Source: Ruminococcus flavefaciens (lineage in GTDB: Bacteria; Bacillota; Clostridia; Oscillospirales; Ruminococcaceae). Taken from it: 64,000 nucleotides of DNA. The stretch lies in NCBI RefSeq assembly GCF_900116855.1, contig NZ_UETD01000004.1, positions 240,066 through 304,065 on the forward strand, read 5' to 3'. The notes beneath the pieces are model-generated. The model was not told the DNA's origin, searched no databases, and worked only from the letters and a program-made list of their open reading frames with translations. A program made the position numbers and the translations under genes. The stretch's first letter is position 1, and the number at the start of each line of letters is the position of its first letter. Shown one piece after another: positions 25,777 through 34,703 of this stretch.

Positions 25777-26074
25777 TAAATTTTATGCCCCCCAATAATA
25801 TCGGCGCTTTTTGAAGAAGCGTCAACTCAGATGTCAGTGCATAGCGGACTCAGAAAACGTCCCGTACTGTCATCTTTCTCATATCCATGGATATATTATA
25901 TCACAGAAAAAGCTTGAAAGGCAATGTTTTTTCGGAAAAATCGGACAAATGCCGAAAACGGCGTGATTTTTGCCGAGGTTTATTAAAGTTTTGTACAAAT
26001 CGCAACAATATTGGTATGACTAATTATTGAATATGCTCGGTTTTTAAGCAGCTTTCTTTTGGTTTAAGCTGATA

Positions 26075-26836
26075 TCAGCTGTTGAAGCGCTTCAGGAACT
26101 GCTGTACTCGGTCGGAGGCGTTCTCACCGAAAAGTTGCCGGGGAGCTCCCATTTCCACGATGTAGCCGTTTTCCATGAATATGACTTTGTCGGCAACGTC
26201 CCTTGCAAAAGCCATCTCGTGAGTTACTATGACCATGGTCATGCCCTCTGCGGCAAGCTCCTTGATGACCTTGAGTATCTCTCCCGTAAGCTCGGGGTCA
26301 AGGGCAGAGGTGGGCTCGTCAAAGAACAGTATATCGGGATTGAGGGCAAGAGCTCTCGCGATGGAGACACGCTGCTGCTGACCGCCCGAAAGCTCGCAGG
26401 GATAGGACTTGTCCTTGCTTTCAAGTCCCATTTTCTTCAGCAGAGCCATAGCCTTTTCCTTTGCCTTGGCTTTGTCCTCCTTGAGTACGCACACGGGAGC
26501 CTCCGTGATGTTGCGGAGAACGGTCATGTGAGGAAAGAGATTGAAGTTCTGGAACACCAGTCCCGTTTTCAGTCTTATGGCGCGGAGAGTCTTTGTGTCG
26601 GCGTAGACAGTTTTGCCGCGGGAATTCTTTATGAGCATATCCGTGCCGCAGACGTTGATAACACCGCCGTCTGCGCGTTCAAGCTGGTTGATGCAGCGGA
26701 GCAGCGTTGACTTGCCGCTTCCCGAGGGACCGATGACTGCGACGACCTCTCCCTTTTCAACATTGAAGGAGATGTCCTTGAGCACCTCAAGATCACCGAA
26801 GCTCTTTGAAAGGTTCTTTACTTCAAGCATTGACAT
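26075..26836 (-). CDS. Polar amino-acid ABC transporter ATP-binding protein
   Basis: 253 residues. Walker A GPSGSGKST, Q-loop FQNFNLFPHMTV, signature LSGGQQQR, Walker B ILFFDEPTSALDPE and the H-loop VIVTHEM. The FNLFPHMTVLRNI stretch and overall size are those of GlnQ/HisP-type ATPases. It lies 15 bp after the permease gene. No substrate-binding lipoprotein is present nearby, so the partner must be encoded elsewhere. Specificity is unknown. Confidence 0.9.
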   Translation of the reverse strand: MSMLEVKNLSKSFGDLEVLKDISFNVEKGEVVAVIGPSGSGKSTLLRCINQLERADGGVINVCGTDMLIKNSRGKTVYADTKTLRAIRLKTGLVFQNFNLFPHMTVLRNITEAPVCVLKEDKAKAKEKAMALLKKMGLESKDKSYPCELSGGQQQRVSIARALALNPDILFFDEPTSALDPELTGEILKVIKELAAEGMTMVIVTHEMAFARDVADKVIFMENGYIVEMGAPRQLFGENASDRVQQFLKRFNS

Positions 26837-26851
26837 AACAGCTGCACCTCC

Positions 26852-27556
26852 TTATTTGTAGTAGTTGAGCTTTTTCTCGATAAATCCGAACAAAAGCGTC
26901 AGCACGGTTGCGAATGCGAAATAGAACACGCCTGCCATAAAAAGGGGCAGGAGAGAAGCATAGGTGGGCACCTGCTTCTTGGCAATGTACATAATCTCCA
27001 TGTAGGGGATAGCCGAGGCGAGGGAGGTGTCCTTGACGAGGGTGATTATTTCGTTTGAGCTGGCAGGGACTACTCTCTTTATGACCTGTGGAAGGATTAT
27101 GCGGAAGAAGGTCTGTATGCGGCTGAAGCCGAGAGCTCCGGCAGCTTCATACTGTCCCTTGGGGATAGCCTCGATGCCGCCGCGGAATATCTCAGCGAAG
27201 TATGCGGCATAGTTCAGTACGAAAGCGATGAGCAGCATATTGAATGTATAGCTTGCGCTGCGTATATCAACGCCGTCGAGAAGACTGTGGATAAATGAGG
27301 GGCAGCCCTCCCATTTCAGCAGATAGGGCACCGAATACTGGGCAACTATGAGCTGGAGCAGCAGGGGAGTTCCTCGCATTATGAGTATGTATATGTTTGT
27401 GAGCCAGCTTATGGGCTTGAATTTGCACATTTTCAGAAGTGCCACAATCATGCCCAGTGGTATTGACCACAGCAGGGTAAAACCGAATATCTTCAGCGTC
27501 GGCGGGATATATTCAAGCATTAGCTTAAACAGTGTCCCGATCTGTTCTTTTGTCAT
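26852..27556 (-). CDS. Polar amino-acid ABC transporter permease
   Basis: 234 residues with five to six hydrophobic segments. The HisM/GlnP family features are RGTPLLLQL near the N-terminus, the EAA loop (YAAYFAEIFRGGIEAIPKGQYEAAGALG) and IILPQVIKRVVPASSNEIITLVKDTSL. It forms the membrane channel with the ATPase immediately downstream, with which it is surely cotranscribed. RBS AAGGCGG region before the ATG. Confidence 0.9.
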   Translation of the reverse strand: MTKEQIGTLFKLMLEYIPPTLKIFGFTLLWSIPLGMIVALLKMCKFKPISWLTNIYILIMRGTPLLLQLIVAQYSVPYLLKWEGCPSFIHSLLDGVDIRSASYTFNMLLIAFVLNYAAYFAEIFRGGIEAIPKGQYEAAGALGFSRIQTFFRIILPQVIKRVVPASSNEIITLVKDTSLASAIPYMEIMYIAKKQVPTYASLLPLFMAGVFYFAFATVLTLLFGFIEKKLNYYK

Positions 27557-27698
27557 AATAATACCGCCTTTATCATATTAATAATTTATCACGATACAAT
27601 GCCGATATCAATTATAACATATATTTCCGAGAATAGCAAGGAACGCGGAGAAAAAGTTCCCTTGCAGACGGCTTTGCCGCGAAACAGGCGTCAGGGGA

Positions 27699-27730
27699 CA
27701 AAAAAAGAGCGCTCCCTTCGGAACGCTCCG
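27699..27730 (-). terminator. Terminator of rpmB
   Basis: GAGCG..TCC/GGA..CGCTC stem; the run of A at 27699-27706 is a T run on the minus strand. Confidence 0.7.
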
Positions 27731-27750
27731 TTTTTATCATGCAAAGATGA

Positions 27751-27936
27751 TCAAGCTCTCTCAACCTTGCCTGAACGCAGGCATCTTGAGCAAGCGTAGA
27801 TATGACAAGGAGTACCCTTGACGATAGCCTTTACACGCTTTACGTTAGGCTTCCATGTTCTGTTGGAACGTCTGTGTGAGTGGGAAACCTTGATTCCAAA
27901 GGTCACGCCCTTTCCGCAGATATCACATTTTGCCAT
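27751..27936 (-). CDS. rpmB: 50S ribosomal protein L28
   Basis: 61 residues. MAKCDICGKGVTFGIKVSHSHRRSNRTWKPN followed by the C-terminal YACSRCLRSGKV is typical of L28. Both zinc-ribbon pairs (C4-x2-C7 and C-x2-C) are kept, so this is the zinc-binding (C+) form. RBS AAGGAGG. Monocistronic, with a terminator after it. Confidence 0.95.
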   Translation of the reverse strand: MAKCDICGKGVTFGIKVSHSHRRSNRTWKPNVKRVKAIVKGTPCHIYACSRCLRSGKVERA

Positions 27937-28068
27937 TAGGTTGCACCTCCTTAACTAACCTGTAAAAATACAACATGATTATTTTAACACATAATCAGAA
28001 AAAAAGCAAGTGTTTTTTAAAAAAAATCAAAAAAATTTTTTTCGGCAGCTTAAAATGCGCTTTTTTAC

Positions 28069-28135
28069 TTGAAATATATGCCGCTTTGTAGTATAATATA
28101 TATTGTATAACTATTGTCGGAGAGTCTGCTCCGAC
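28069..28135 (+). promoter_or_regulatory. Promoter and leader hairpin of the protease-scp block
   Basis: TTGAAA (28069-28074), 17-bp spacer, TATAAT (28092-28097). The leader then has a perfect 7-bp hairpin GTCGGAG/CTCCGAC (28116-28122 with 28129-28135) just before the RBS GGGGAAAGGA. Confidence 0.75.
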
Positions 28136-28150
28136 GGGGAAAGGATATTT

Positions 28151-28849
28151 ATGCAGTCAACAGGATTAAACATAGAATTGATAATGATGATAGTTGCAAG
28201 AGCTATCACTTTCATGCTTGTTATACCCATTCATGAGTCCGCACACGGTATCGTTGCAGGCTGGCTGGGTGACGACACCGCAAAGAAACAGGGACGCATC
28301 ACACTCAATCCTTTTGCTCATATCGACCTTTTTGGTTTTATCTCCATGATGGCGCTCGGAGTGGGCTGGGCAAAGCCCGTTCCTGTTGACCCGTCGAAAT
28401 TCAAGCACCGCCGTCTCGGCTACGCGCTGGTGTCTCTTGCAGGACCTGTCTCAAATCTTCTGGCGGCTTTTGTGGGCTGTCTGATATTTGTTGTCTCATC
28501 CTGTCTGCTTTTCGGCGCGGAGCATTGGGACTACATTCAGGGAACTCAGGTCCAGCAGGCGATATTCACTCTGCTGGTGGATTTTGTCAGCATAAATGTA
28601 ATGCTTGCATTGTTCAACCTCATACCCCTGCCGCCTATGGACGGATTCAACTTCCTCAGGGCTTTCATGCCTGCCAGCTTCGATAACTGGGTATTCCGCA
28701 ATCAGCGTACCCTCAGCACTGCTTTTTTCGTACTTATCATCATCGGCAGCCATATCTCGCAGGTGAGAATGGTGTTCACGTTCATTTACAACATCGTGCA
28801 GTGGCTTATCTGGATGTCTGTTTCATGGGTGCCTATGCTTTTCAAGTGA
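28151..28849 (+). CDS. Site-2 protease (M50-family intramembrane metalloprotease)
   Basis: 232 residues from ATG 28151, right after GGGGAAAGGA. The zinc motif HESAH (H28, E29, H32) lies in the first membrane helix, followed by GWLGDDTAKKQGRITLNPFAHID. The second metal motif NLIPLPPMDGF (LDG/MDG type Asp) is in the third helix region. About six hydrophobic segments. M50 enzymes of this short type cleave membrane-embedded substrates such as anti-sigma factors. The next gene is a close but catalytically dead paralogue. Substrate unknown. Confidence 0.88.
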   Translation: MQSTGLNIELIMMIVARAITFMLVIPIHESAHGIVAGWLGDDTAKKQGRITLNPFAHIDLFGFISMMALGVGWAKPVPVDPSKFKHRRLGYALVSLAGPVSNLLAAFVGCLIFVVSSCLLFGAEHWDYIQGTQVQQAIFTLLVDFVSINVMLALFNLIPLPPMDGFNFLRAFMPASFDNWVFRNQRTLSTAFFVLIIIGSHISQVRMVFTFIYNIVQWLIWMSVSWVPMLFK

Positions 28850-28883
28850 TATCATAACATCTCCCGAAAGGTTTTATTATAAT

Positions 28884-29615
28884 ATGAGCGCATTTTACAG
28901 ATTTTTACTCATACTCATAAGCAGAGCTCTTGTCATGGTGGGACTCATGCCGCTGGCTGCCTTTGCCAAGGCAGGCGTCGCACATCTCCTTGGGGACGAT
29001 ACTCCGAAGCTGAACGGCAGGCTCAGTCTGGACTTCAGAAAGCACATGGACCGTCAGGGAATGCTTACGACTCTCATTCTGGGCTTCGGCTGGAGCAAGG
29101 AGATGAACTACGATGTCTCAAACCTGAAACACATGAAGCGTGATATCACCCTCATCTCACTGGCGGCTCCGCTGACATACTTTGTCTCATACATTCTTAT
29201 ATACAATCTCTCGGGCGCCCTCTACGGACTGGCTCCCGATTCCATACTTCTGGCAAGCCTTTTCAGAATACTCAGGGGAGCGGCTTATACAGGACTCTGC
29301 TTCGGAGTCATCGCACTTCTGCCCCTGCCTCCTCTGGACGGCTTCCAGATATTCTACCAGTTCTCATGGCCAAAGTTCAGAAGATGGTACTTCAGCCGCT
29401 ACAAGCAGATAATGAAGTGGTCGCAGTACATTCTCTACGGCATTTTTCTCCTCGCCATCATCACCGACGGCGAGATATCTGTCATAGGCTGGCTGGCTGG
29501 TCTGTGGCGCTGGGCTGTACTCGACCGACTTGTATTCTTCCATGTCAATTTCATGGAGATACCATACAAGATCATTAAGATCGTCTTCGGTAATAACTTT
29601 TTCTATCTGGAGTGA
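28884..29615 (+). CDS. Catalytically dead site-2-protease paralogue
   Basis: 243 residues, colinear with the upstream M50 protease: GDDTPKLNGRLSLDFRKHMDRQGM matches its GDDTAKKQGRITLNPFAHID, and ALLPLPPLDGF matches NLIPLPPMDGF. The HEXXH motif is lost: HESAH is AAFAK (residues 25-29), so zinc binding and hydrolysis are not expected, although the second-site Asp survives. A C-terminal extension of about 25 residues is present. It lies 34 bp after the protease and 3 bp before scpA. It may serve as a partner, substrate adaptor or inhibitor of the active copy (inference). Confidence 0.8.
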   Translation: MSAFYRFLLILISRALVMVGLMPLAAFAKAGVAHLLGDDTPKLNGRLSLDFRKHMDRQGMLTTLILGFGWSKEMNYDVSNLKHMKRDITLISLAAPLTYFVSYILIYNLSGALYGLAPDSILLASLFRILRGAAYTGLCFGVIALLPLPPLDGFQIFYQFSWPKFRRWYFSRYKQIMKWSQYILYGIFLLAIITDGEISVIGWLAGLWRWAVLDRLVFFHVNFMEIPYKIIKIVFGNNFFYLE

Positions 29616-29618
29616 TAT

Positions 29619-30374
29619 ATGGAGACCATTTCTTTCAAGCTTGAGGTGTTTGAGGGACCTCTGGACCTCCTCCTCAGCCTTATTGCAAAGCACAAGCTGA
29701 ATATCTGCGATATTGAGATATCAAAGCTGCTGGAGCAGTACCTGCTCTATATAGATCAGGCTCATGAGCAGAATCTGGAGCTTGCAGGGGAATTCCTCGA
29801 AATGGCTGCAAGACTCATATATATAAAGACGGCTTCACTTCTGCCCCAGCCCGAGGAGGCTGAACAGATGAAGCGCGAGCTGGAGGGCGCTCTCATTGAG
29901 TACTCTCTCTGCAAGATAGCGGCAAAAACTCTGGCGGACGCCTTTGTGGGCGGCAATATCTTCGTGAGAAGCCCCATGAAGATAAAGGCGGATATGACCT
30001 ATACACTGGTCCATGAGCCCGAGAGACTGGCTGTCGCTTACAGCGCCATCTCACTTAAAAATATAAAGTCGGAACACGCAAAGCTCCACGTTGAGAACAA
30101 GATAAACTCAGTGGTGAAGCGGCGTATCGTTTCCGTTATGACAAAGGTGGTACACATTCTCCGTCAGCTCTATGACTCGGGAGAGGTCTATATGGACAAG
30201 CTCTATGAGGGAGTCACCGACCGCTCCGCAAGAGTTGCCACGTTCCTCGCGGTGCTGGAGCTCACCAGACACGGACGTATCACCATAAGCGACGATAATA
30301 CCATGATATTCTTCAAGGGAAGAAAGAACGGAGTGGATAGATCTTGGAGATCAAAGACAAGCTCGGAGCAATAG
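29619..30374 (+). CDS. scpA: Segregation and condensation protein A (kleisin)
   Basis: 251 residues. The N-terminal FKLEVFEGPLDLLLSLIAKHKLNICDIEISKLLEQYL and the C-terminal winged helix (LELTRHGRITISDDNTMIFF) are typical ScpA. It bridges the SMC heads and recruits ScpB in the chromosome condensin complex. It overlaps the scpB start by about 31 bp, which indicates coupled translation. Follows the dead M50 paralogue by 3 bp. Confidence 0.93.
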   Translation: METISFKLEVFEGPLDLLLSLIAKHKLNICDIEISKLLEQYLLYIDQAHEQNLELAGEFLEMAARLIYIKTASLLPQPEEAEQMKRELEGALIEYSLCKIAAKTLADAFVGGNIFVRSPMKIKADMTYTLVHEPERLAVAYSAISLKNIKSEHAKLHVENKINSVVKRRIVSVMTKVVHILRQLYDSGEVYMDKLYEGVTDRSARVATFLAVLELTRHGRITISDDNTMIFFKGRKNGVDRSWRSKTSSEQ

Positions 30375-30925
30375 AGGCTATACTCTTTGCAAGCGGCGAG
30401 CCTATTGAGATATACCGCCTCTCGGAGGCAAGCGGAGTTGACGCAGGCACACTGCCTTCCATGATAAGGCTGCTCAATGAGCGCTATGAGGACTGCGGCA
30501 GCGGTATCTGCATAAAAAAGCTGGACAGCAGCTTCCAGATGTGTACCCGTGAGGAGTTCGCCCCTCAGGTCAGAGCGGCTCTCGAAACAAAGAGAACGGC
30601 TCCTCTCTCAAACGCAGCTATGGAGGCTCTTACCATAATCGCCTATAATCAGCCTGTTTCAAAGGGCTTCGTGGAGAATGTCCGCGGCATCGACAGCTCA
30701 TCGGTCATCAATAACCTTGTGGAAAAGGGACTGGTGGAGGAGGCAGGACGCCTTGACGTTCCCGGAAAGCCTATAGTGTACAGAACTACGGCGGTGTTCC
30801 TGAGAAGCTTCGGACTCAGCTCCGTGGCAGACCTGCCGCCCCTTCCCGGTCAGAGCGACCTTGTCCTTGAGACCGAGGAGGAGTTCGTGGACAGAGAGCT
30901 GGCAGAGGCTCAGCAGACACAATAA
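30344..30925 (+). CDS. scpB: Segregation and condensation protein B
   Basis: 193 residues starting at TTG 30344 inside the end of scpA, preceded by a weak GGAGTGGAT. Two winged-helix domains: AIEAILFASGEPIEIYRLSEASG at the N-terminus and SNAAMEALTIIAYNQPVSKGFVENVRGIDSSSVINNLVEKGLVEEAGR in the middle, followed by the usual YRTTAVFLRSFGL. A dimer binds ScpA and completes the SMC-ScpAB condensin. The non-ATG start is chosen because no ATG lies upstream of the conserved region. Confidence 0.92.
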   Translation: MEIKDKLGAIEAILFASGEPIEIYRLSEASGVDAGTLPSMIRLLNERYEDCGSGICIKKLDSSFQMCTREEFAPQVRAALETKRTAPLSNAAMEALTIIAYNQPVSKGFVENVRGIDSSSVINNLVEKGLVEEAGRLDVPGKPIVYRTTAVFLRSFGLSSVADLPPLPGQSDLVLETEEEFVDRELAEAQQTQ

Positions 30926-30946
30926 TCACCGAAAGGAGCCGCAGGA

Positions 30947-31906
30947 TTGATCGTACTGAAAATACTGCTATATATACTTCTTGCCGTTTTAGGCATCATA
31001 CTACTTGTGCTCATCACTCCTGCGGGAGGCGAGCTAAGCTACATCGACGGCAAATTCAGCTATAAAGTCAAGCTGTGGATAATCAATATCATGGACTCCG
31101 ACGGCGGCGGTCTTTACAACTGGTGGAAAAAGCGGAAGGCAAGCAAAAAGGACAAGCCAAAGAAGCCGAAAAAGGAAAAGCCCGTCAAGGAGAAGAAGTC
31201 CCGCAAAAAGAAGAAGGAACGGGACGAGTATGAGTGGGAAAAGGAGCTTGACGACATTCCCGTAAACGATCCCGAGGCGGATATGCTCCCTGCGGAGACT
31301 GCTTCACAGGAAAGTACAGCTTCCGCGGCTGAGGAAACAGACCATACCGACAGCTTTTCGGAGGAAGCCGGCGAGGAGGAGGCTCCCGAGAAGAAAAAGG
31401 ACAAAAAGAAGAAAAAGAAGAAGGACGAGGACTTTGACGACGATCCCTTCGATGAAGATGATGACAGCGCTGACAAGTCTCAGTACGAGGACAAAAAGTC
31501 CGTCAGCGACAAGATAGAGTTCATAGTCGGCATCTGGGAGAGCGCTCAGCGCCCCCTGCTGAAGATATTCAAGGGCTTCAAGCTGAAGGACCTGTATATC
31601 GATTTCGTTATCGCCGACGAGGACGCCTATGACTGCGCCATGAAGTACGGCAAGTACTCCGCTCTGGTGTACAACGGCATAGCATTTTTCAGCCAGCTCT
31701 TTACCGTAAGGCTGAAAACTATCGACGTTCAGCCGCAGTTCGGCGTGTCAAAAGGACGCTGGGACGCCGCAGGAAAGCTTTCCTTCCGTCTCGGTACAGT
31801 GGTCATTGCAGGAGCATGGTTCCTGATGACATATATTTTCAGGACTTTCATTCCCGGAAAGCTGAGAAAACGCAAATTGAAAAAATCCGCCGCAAGGCAG
31901 AAGTGA
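30947..31906 (+). CDS. DUF2953-type membrane protein with a charged linker
   Basis: 319 residues from TTG 30947 after GAAAGGAG. One N-terminal membrane helix (about residues 4-24), the DUF2953 start GELSYIDGKFSYKVKLWI, then about 130 residues of Lys-rich followed by Glu/Asp-rich linker (runs of K and E). The conserved DUF2953 C-terminal half (FKLKDLYIDFVIADEDAYDCAMKYGKYSALVYNGI) follows, with a second hydrophobic stretch at about 283-300. In Bacillus and clostridia a DUF2953 protein (YtfI) precedes ytfJ, exactly as here. Function unknown, linked to sporulation by neighbourhood. Confidence 0.8.
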   Translation: MIVLKILLYILLAVLGIILLVLITPAGGELSYIDGKFSYKVKLWIINIMDSDGGGLYNWWKKRKASKKDKPKKPKKEKPVKEKKSRKKKKERDEYEWEKELDDIPVNDPEADMLPAETASQESTASAAEETDHTDSFSEEAGEEEAPEKKKDKKKKKKKDEDFDDDPFDEDDDSADKSQYEDKKSVSDKIEFIVGIWESAQRPLLKIFKGFKLKDLYIDFVIADEDAYDCAMKYGKYSALVYNGIAFFSQLFTVRLKTIDVQPQFGVSKGRWDAAGKLSFRLGTVVIAGAWFLMTYIFRTFIPGKLRKRKLKKSAARQK

Positions 31907-31916
31907 GGTATAAATC

Positions 31917-32351
31917 ATGAGTGCAAACAACACACCAGTAAGCGATCTCTTGGGGATTTCCATTGAAAAGATCAAGGAGATGGCTGACGTAAACGCAATT
32001 ATCGGTGAGCCTATCAAGCTTCCCGACGGAACTACCATCATTCCCGTATCAAAGGTGAGCTACGGCTTCGCTTCGGGCGGTTCGGACCTGCCCTCAAAGT
32101 ATGACAAGGACCTCTTCGGAGGCGGAGCAGGAGCAGGAGTTTCCATCAAGCCCGAGGGCTTCCTCGTTATCTCTCCCGACGGTTCCGCAAAGATGGTGAC
32201 AATGGAGGGCTCCAGCGATCCCATCAGCGCTGCTATCGAGAAGATGCCAGGCATCATCGACAAGGTCAGCGGATTTATCAGCAAGAGAAAGGGAAACTCC
32301 GACGACACTGCCGCAGGCGGTATCACAGACGAGTCTGTTCCCCTTAACTGA
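31917..32351 (+). CDS. ytfJ: YtfJ/GerW-family sporulation protein
   Basis: 144 residues. VNAIIGEPIKLPDGTTIIPVSKVSYGFASGGSDLP and GGAGAGVSIKPEGFLVISPDG are the hallmark of GerW/YtfJ. In Bacillus this spore protein is needed for germination with some nutrients. The gene follows the DUF2953 gene by 10 bp and precedes dacF, a conserved Firmicute order. Presence does not prove that this organism forms spores. Confidence 0.9.
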   Translation: MSANNTPVSDLLGISIEKIKEMADVNAIIGEPIKLPDGTTIIPVSKVSYGFASGGSDLPSKYDKDLFGGGAGAGVSIKPEGFLVISPDGSAKMVTMEGSSDPISAAIEKMPGIIDKVSGFISKRKGNSDDTAAGGITDESVPLN

Positions 32352-32409
32352 GAATAAATAATAAGCCGCGGGCATAACCTTTAGTATATCAATATACGGA
32401 GGTGCGCCC

Positions 32410-33558
32410 ATGAAATGGCTCGTTTCTATATCTGCGGCAGCGGTGATCGCTGCTGCTGCGGTCTGTCCGTCAGGTGCTCTCGGAGCCGAATATCCACAGG
32501 TATCCGCAAGGGCTGCTGTGGTCATATCTGCCGACACAGGTGAGATAGTCCACGGGGTCAATGCTTCCGAGAAGCTTCCCATGGCAAGCACCACCAAGAT
32601 AATGACGACCCTGCTTTGTCTCGAAAGCGGCGGACTCTATGAGGAGTTCACCGTGGACAGCGATGCCATTAAGGTGGAGGGCTCGTCTATGGGCTTGCAG
32701 GAGGGTGACACTGTCACAAAGTACGCACTGTGCTGCGGTATGCTGCTTCCCTCGGGGAATGACGCTGCCAATGCTGCTGCCGTAAGGATAGCAGGCAGCA
32801 TTGAGGCTTTCGCGGAAATGATGAACGACCGCGCCCGACAAATGGGACTTTCAAGGACATATTTCGTCACGCCCTCGGGGCTTGAGGGAGAGGGGCACGG
32901 CTCCTCGGCGGCTGATATGGCGCTCCTTGCCCGTGAGGCGCTGAGGAACGATATTTTCCGCAGTATATGCTCACAGAGCAGCATGAAGGTGAAGTTCGGC
33001 TCGCCGCCCTATGACAGGTGGCTGAGGAACACCAATAAGCTCCTCGGTATGTACGACGGAGTTTACGGCGTTAAGACGGGCTTTACCGACGAGGCGGGAC
33101 GCTGTCTGGTGTCTGCCTGCGAAAGAGAGGGCAAGGACCTCATCTGCGTGACCCTCAGCGACAGCAATGACTGGAACGACCATATGGCGCTGTATGACAG
33201 CAGCTTTGAAAATGTAAGGCTTGCGGAAATATGCCTTCCGCAGGATATCTCCGCGGATATTGTGGGCGGAAACGCCGAAAGGCTCAGGATAGTTCCCGAA
33301 AAGGACACTGTCTCGGTCACCACCCTCGCAGGAAGTGAGGAGGACTTCACCTTTACGGTGATGAGCAGTCCTTTCCTGTATGCTCCCGTAAATGAGGGGG
33401 ATAAGGTGGGGAGCCTGTCGGTGAGCTTCCTCGGCAGAGAGGTGGAAAGGGTGGACCTTTTCGCGGCGGAGAATGTGTCCGCAAAGGCTGTGAAGCCGCG
33501 AAACAAAAGCCTTTTTCAGAAAATAATGGATAAGATCGGGAGCTTTTTCTCCCATTAA
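32410..33558 (+). CDS. dacF: D-alanyl-D-alanine carboxypeptidase (S11, DacF-type)
   Basis: 382 residues. N-terminal signal peptide with cleavage near LGA-EYP. Catalytic S60-T-T-K63 (ASTTKIM), second motif SGNDAAN (SxN), third motif VKTGFT (KTG), with a C-terminal beta domain and an amphipathic end (LFQKIMDKIGSFFSH) that should lie on the membrane. It trims the terminal D-Ala from peptidoglycan stem peptides outside the membrane. The position after ytfJ fits DacF, a forespore-expressed enzyme in Bacillus; a housekeeping DacA role cannot be excluded. RBS CGGAGG. Confidence 0.9.
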   Translation: MKWLVSISAAAVIAAAAVCPSGALGAEYPQVSARAAVVISADTGEIVHGVNASEKLPMASTTKIMTTLLCLESGGLYEEFTVDSDAIKVEGSSMGLQEGDTVTKYALCCGMLLPSGNDAANAAAVRIAGSIEAFAEMMNDRARQMGLSRTYFVTPSGLEGEGHGSSAADMALLAREALRNDIFRSICSQSSMKVKFGSPPYDRWLRNTNKLLGMYDGVYGVKTGFTDEAGRCLVSACEREGKDLICVTLSDSNDWNDHMALYDSSFENVRLAEICLPQDISADIVGGNAERLRIVPEKDTVSVTTLAGSEEDFTFTVMSSPFLYAPVNEGDKVGSLSVSFLGREVERVDLFAAENVSAKAVKPRNKSLFQKIMDKIGSFFSH

Positions 33559-33571
33559 GGATAGGATAACT

Positions 33572-34303
33572 TTGGAAAAAATAAGAATTCAGAAAATGAT
33601 CGCCGACTGCGGCGTATGCTCCCGCCGAAAGGCTGAGGAGCTCATAACACAGGGCAGGGTAAAGCTCAACGGCCGCCCTGTCAAGCTGGGCGATAAGTGC
33701 GGCTTCAAGGACCTGATCACCGTTGACGGCGAGAGGATATATATGCCCAAGAAGCGCAGCTTCGTCTACCTGATGATGAACAAGCCCAGAGGCTATGTTA
33801 CCACCGTTTCCGATGAGCTGGACAGGCGCTGCGTCATGGACCTCCTTACCGATGTGGAGGAGAGAGTATACCCCGTAGGACGCCTTGACAGGAACTCGGA
33901 GGGACTTCTTCTCTTTACCAACGACGGCGAGTTCGCCAACAGCATCATGCACCCCAGCCGCCATATCTCCAAGACCTACCGCGTTACGGTGCGTCCCGAC
34001 ATCACCGACGAGCAGCTGGTAAGGCTCTCAGAGGGCGTTGAGATAGACGGCAGGAAAACTCTCCCTGCCACCGTAGTCGTAAAGGACAAGGCTGAGGGCA
34101 GAGTGGTGCTCCTCATGACCATCAAGGAGGGCAGGAACCGCCAGATAAGAAAGATGTGCGAGGCTGTGGGACTGGAGGTCGCAAGGCTCCGCCGCATAAG
34201 CATAGGTCCCCTGAAGCTGGGTATGCTCAAGCCCGGCACTTACCGCGACCTGACCGCCGAGGAGCTCCGCGCCATCAGAAATGCCATTGGCAAGGAGAAG
34301 TGA
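33572..34303 (+). CDS. rluB: Ribosomal large-subunit pseudouridine synthase B-type
   Basis: 243 residues from TTG 33572 after AAGGATAGGA. S4 RNA-binding domain (IRIQKMIADCGVCSRRKAEELITQGRVKLNG), then the RsuA/RluB catalytic motif PVGRLDRNSEGLLLFTNDG with the nucleophilic Asp, and MTIKEGRNRQIRKMCEAVGLEVARLRR near the C-terminus. It isomerises a uridine in 23S rRNA helix 89 by family analogy. It follows dacF by 13 bp. Confidence 0.92.
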   Translation: MEKIRIQKMIADCGVCSRRKAEELITQGRVKLNGRPVKLGDKCGFKDLITVDGERIYMPKKRSFVYLMMNKPRGYVTTVSDELDRRCVMDLLTDVEERVYPVGRLDRNSEGLLLFTNDGEFANSIMHPSRHISKTYRVTVRPDITDEQLVRLSEGVEIDGRKTLPATVVVKDKAEGRVVLLMTIKEGRNRQIRKMCEAVGLEVARLRRISIGPLKLGMLKPGTYRDLTAEELRAIRNAIGKEK

Positions 34304-34304
34304 T

Positions 34305-34697
34305 ATGCTGGAAATTCAGGAAAGATTCGATACCGTCGGCTATGAGAGCCTTGTAAAGGCTGCGGGAAGCAGTCAGCTCCATATCACGGAAGCCCTTGAC
34401 AGGGGCGAGGTCATCGGCTATATCGCTTATTCCTACGGCAGCGAAAGAACTGTGGTCTATGACTACGACGACTGCGGAGATATGATGCTCTGTGACGGGC
34501 TTGTACGCTCCGTCATGCTCAAGAGCGTGCTGAAAGGCATAAACCATATGCTGTTTCAGATAGAGGACGAAAGCAAATTCGAGACCCTCAGAAAGCTAAG
34601 ATTTTTAAGCGGCGACAGCAGACAGTGCGGCGACCTTGAAAGCTTCATGAACGGCTGTCAGAGCTGCAAGAGCAAGAAAGATGAAAAGAAAGGATAG
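34305..34697 (+). CDS. Conserved small protein, possibly GNAT-like
   Basis: 130 residues from ATG 34305, preceded by AAGGAGAAG and 1 bp after the rluB stop. The middle (EALDRGEVIGYIAYSYGSERTVVYDYDDCGD, then LCDGLVRSVMLKSVLKGI, then LRKLRFL) follows the strand-helix order of a minimal GNAT acetyltransferase, but no clear acetyl-CoA loop can be seen, so this is only a suggestion. A C-terminal C-x2-C next to a Lys-rich tail (CQSCKSKKDEKKG) is odd and could bind metal. Tightly coupled to rluB and metA. Confidence 0.65.
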   Translation: MLEIQERFDTVGYESLVKAAGSSQLHITEALDRGEVIGYIAYSYGSERTVVYDYDDCGDMMLCDGLVRSVMLKSVLKGINHMLFQIEDESKFETLRKLRFLSGDSRQCGDLESFMNGCQSCKSKKDEKKG

Positions 34698-34703
34698 ATT
34701 TGA

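Noticed and set aside
33353..33964. 203-residue minus-strand open frame over dacF and rluB
   Set aside because: Antisense to two well-supported genes.
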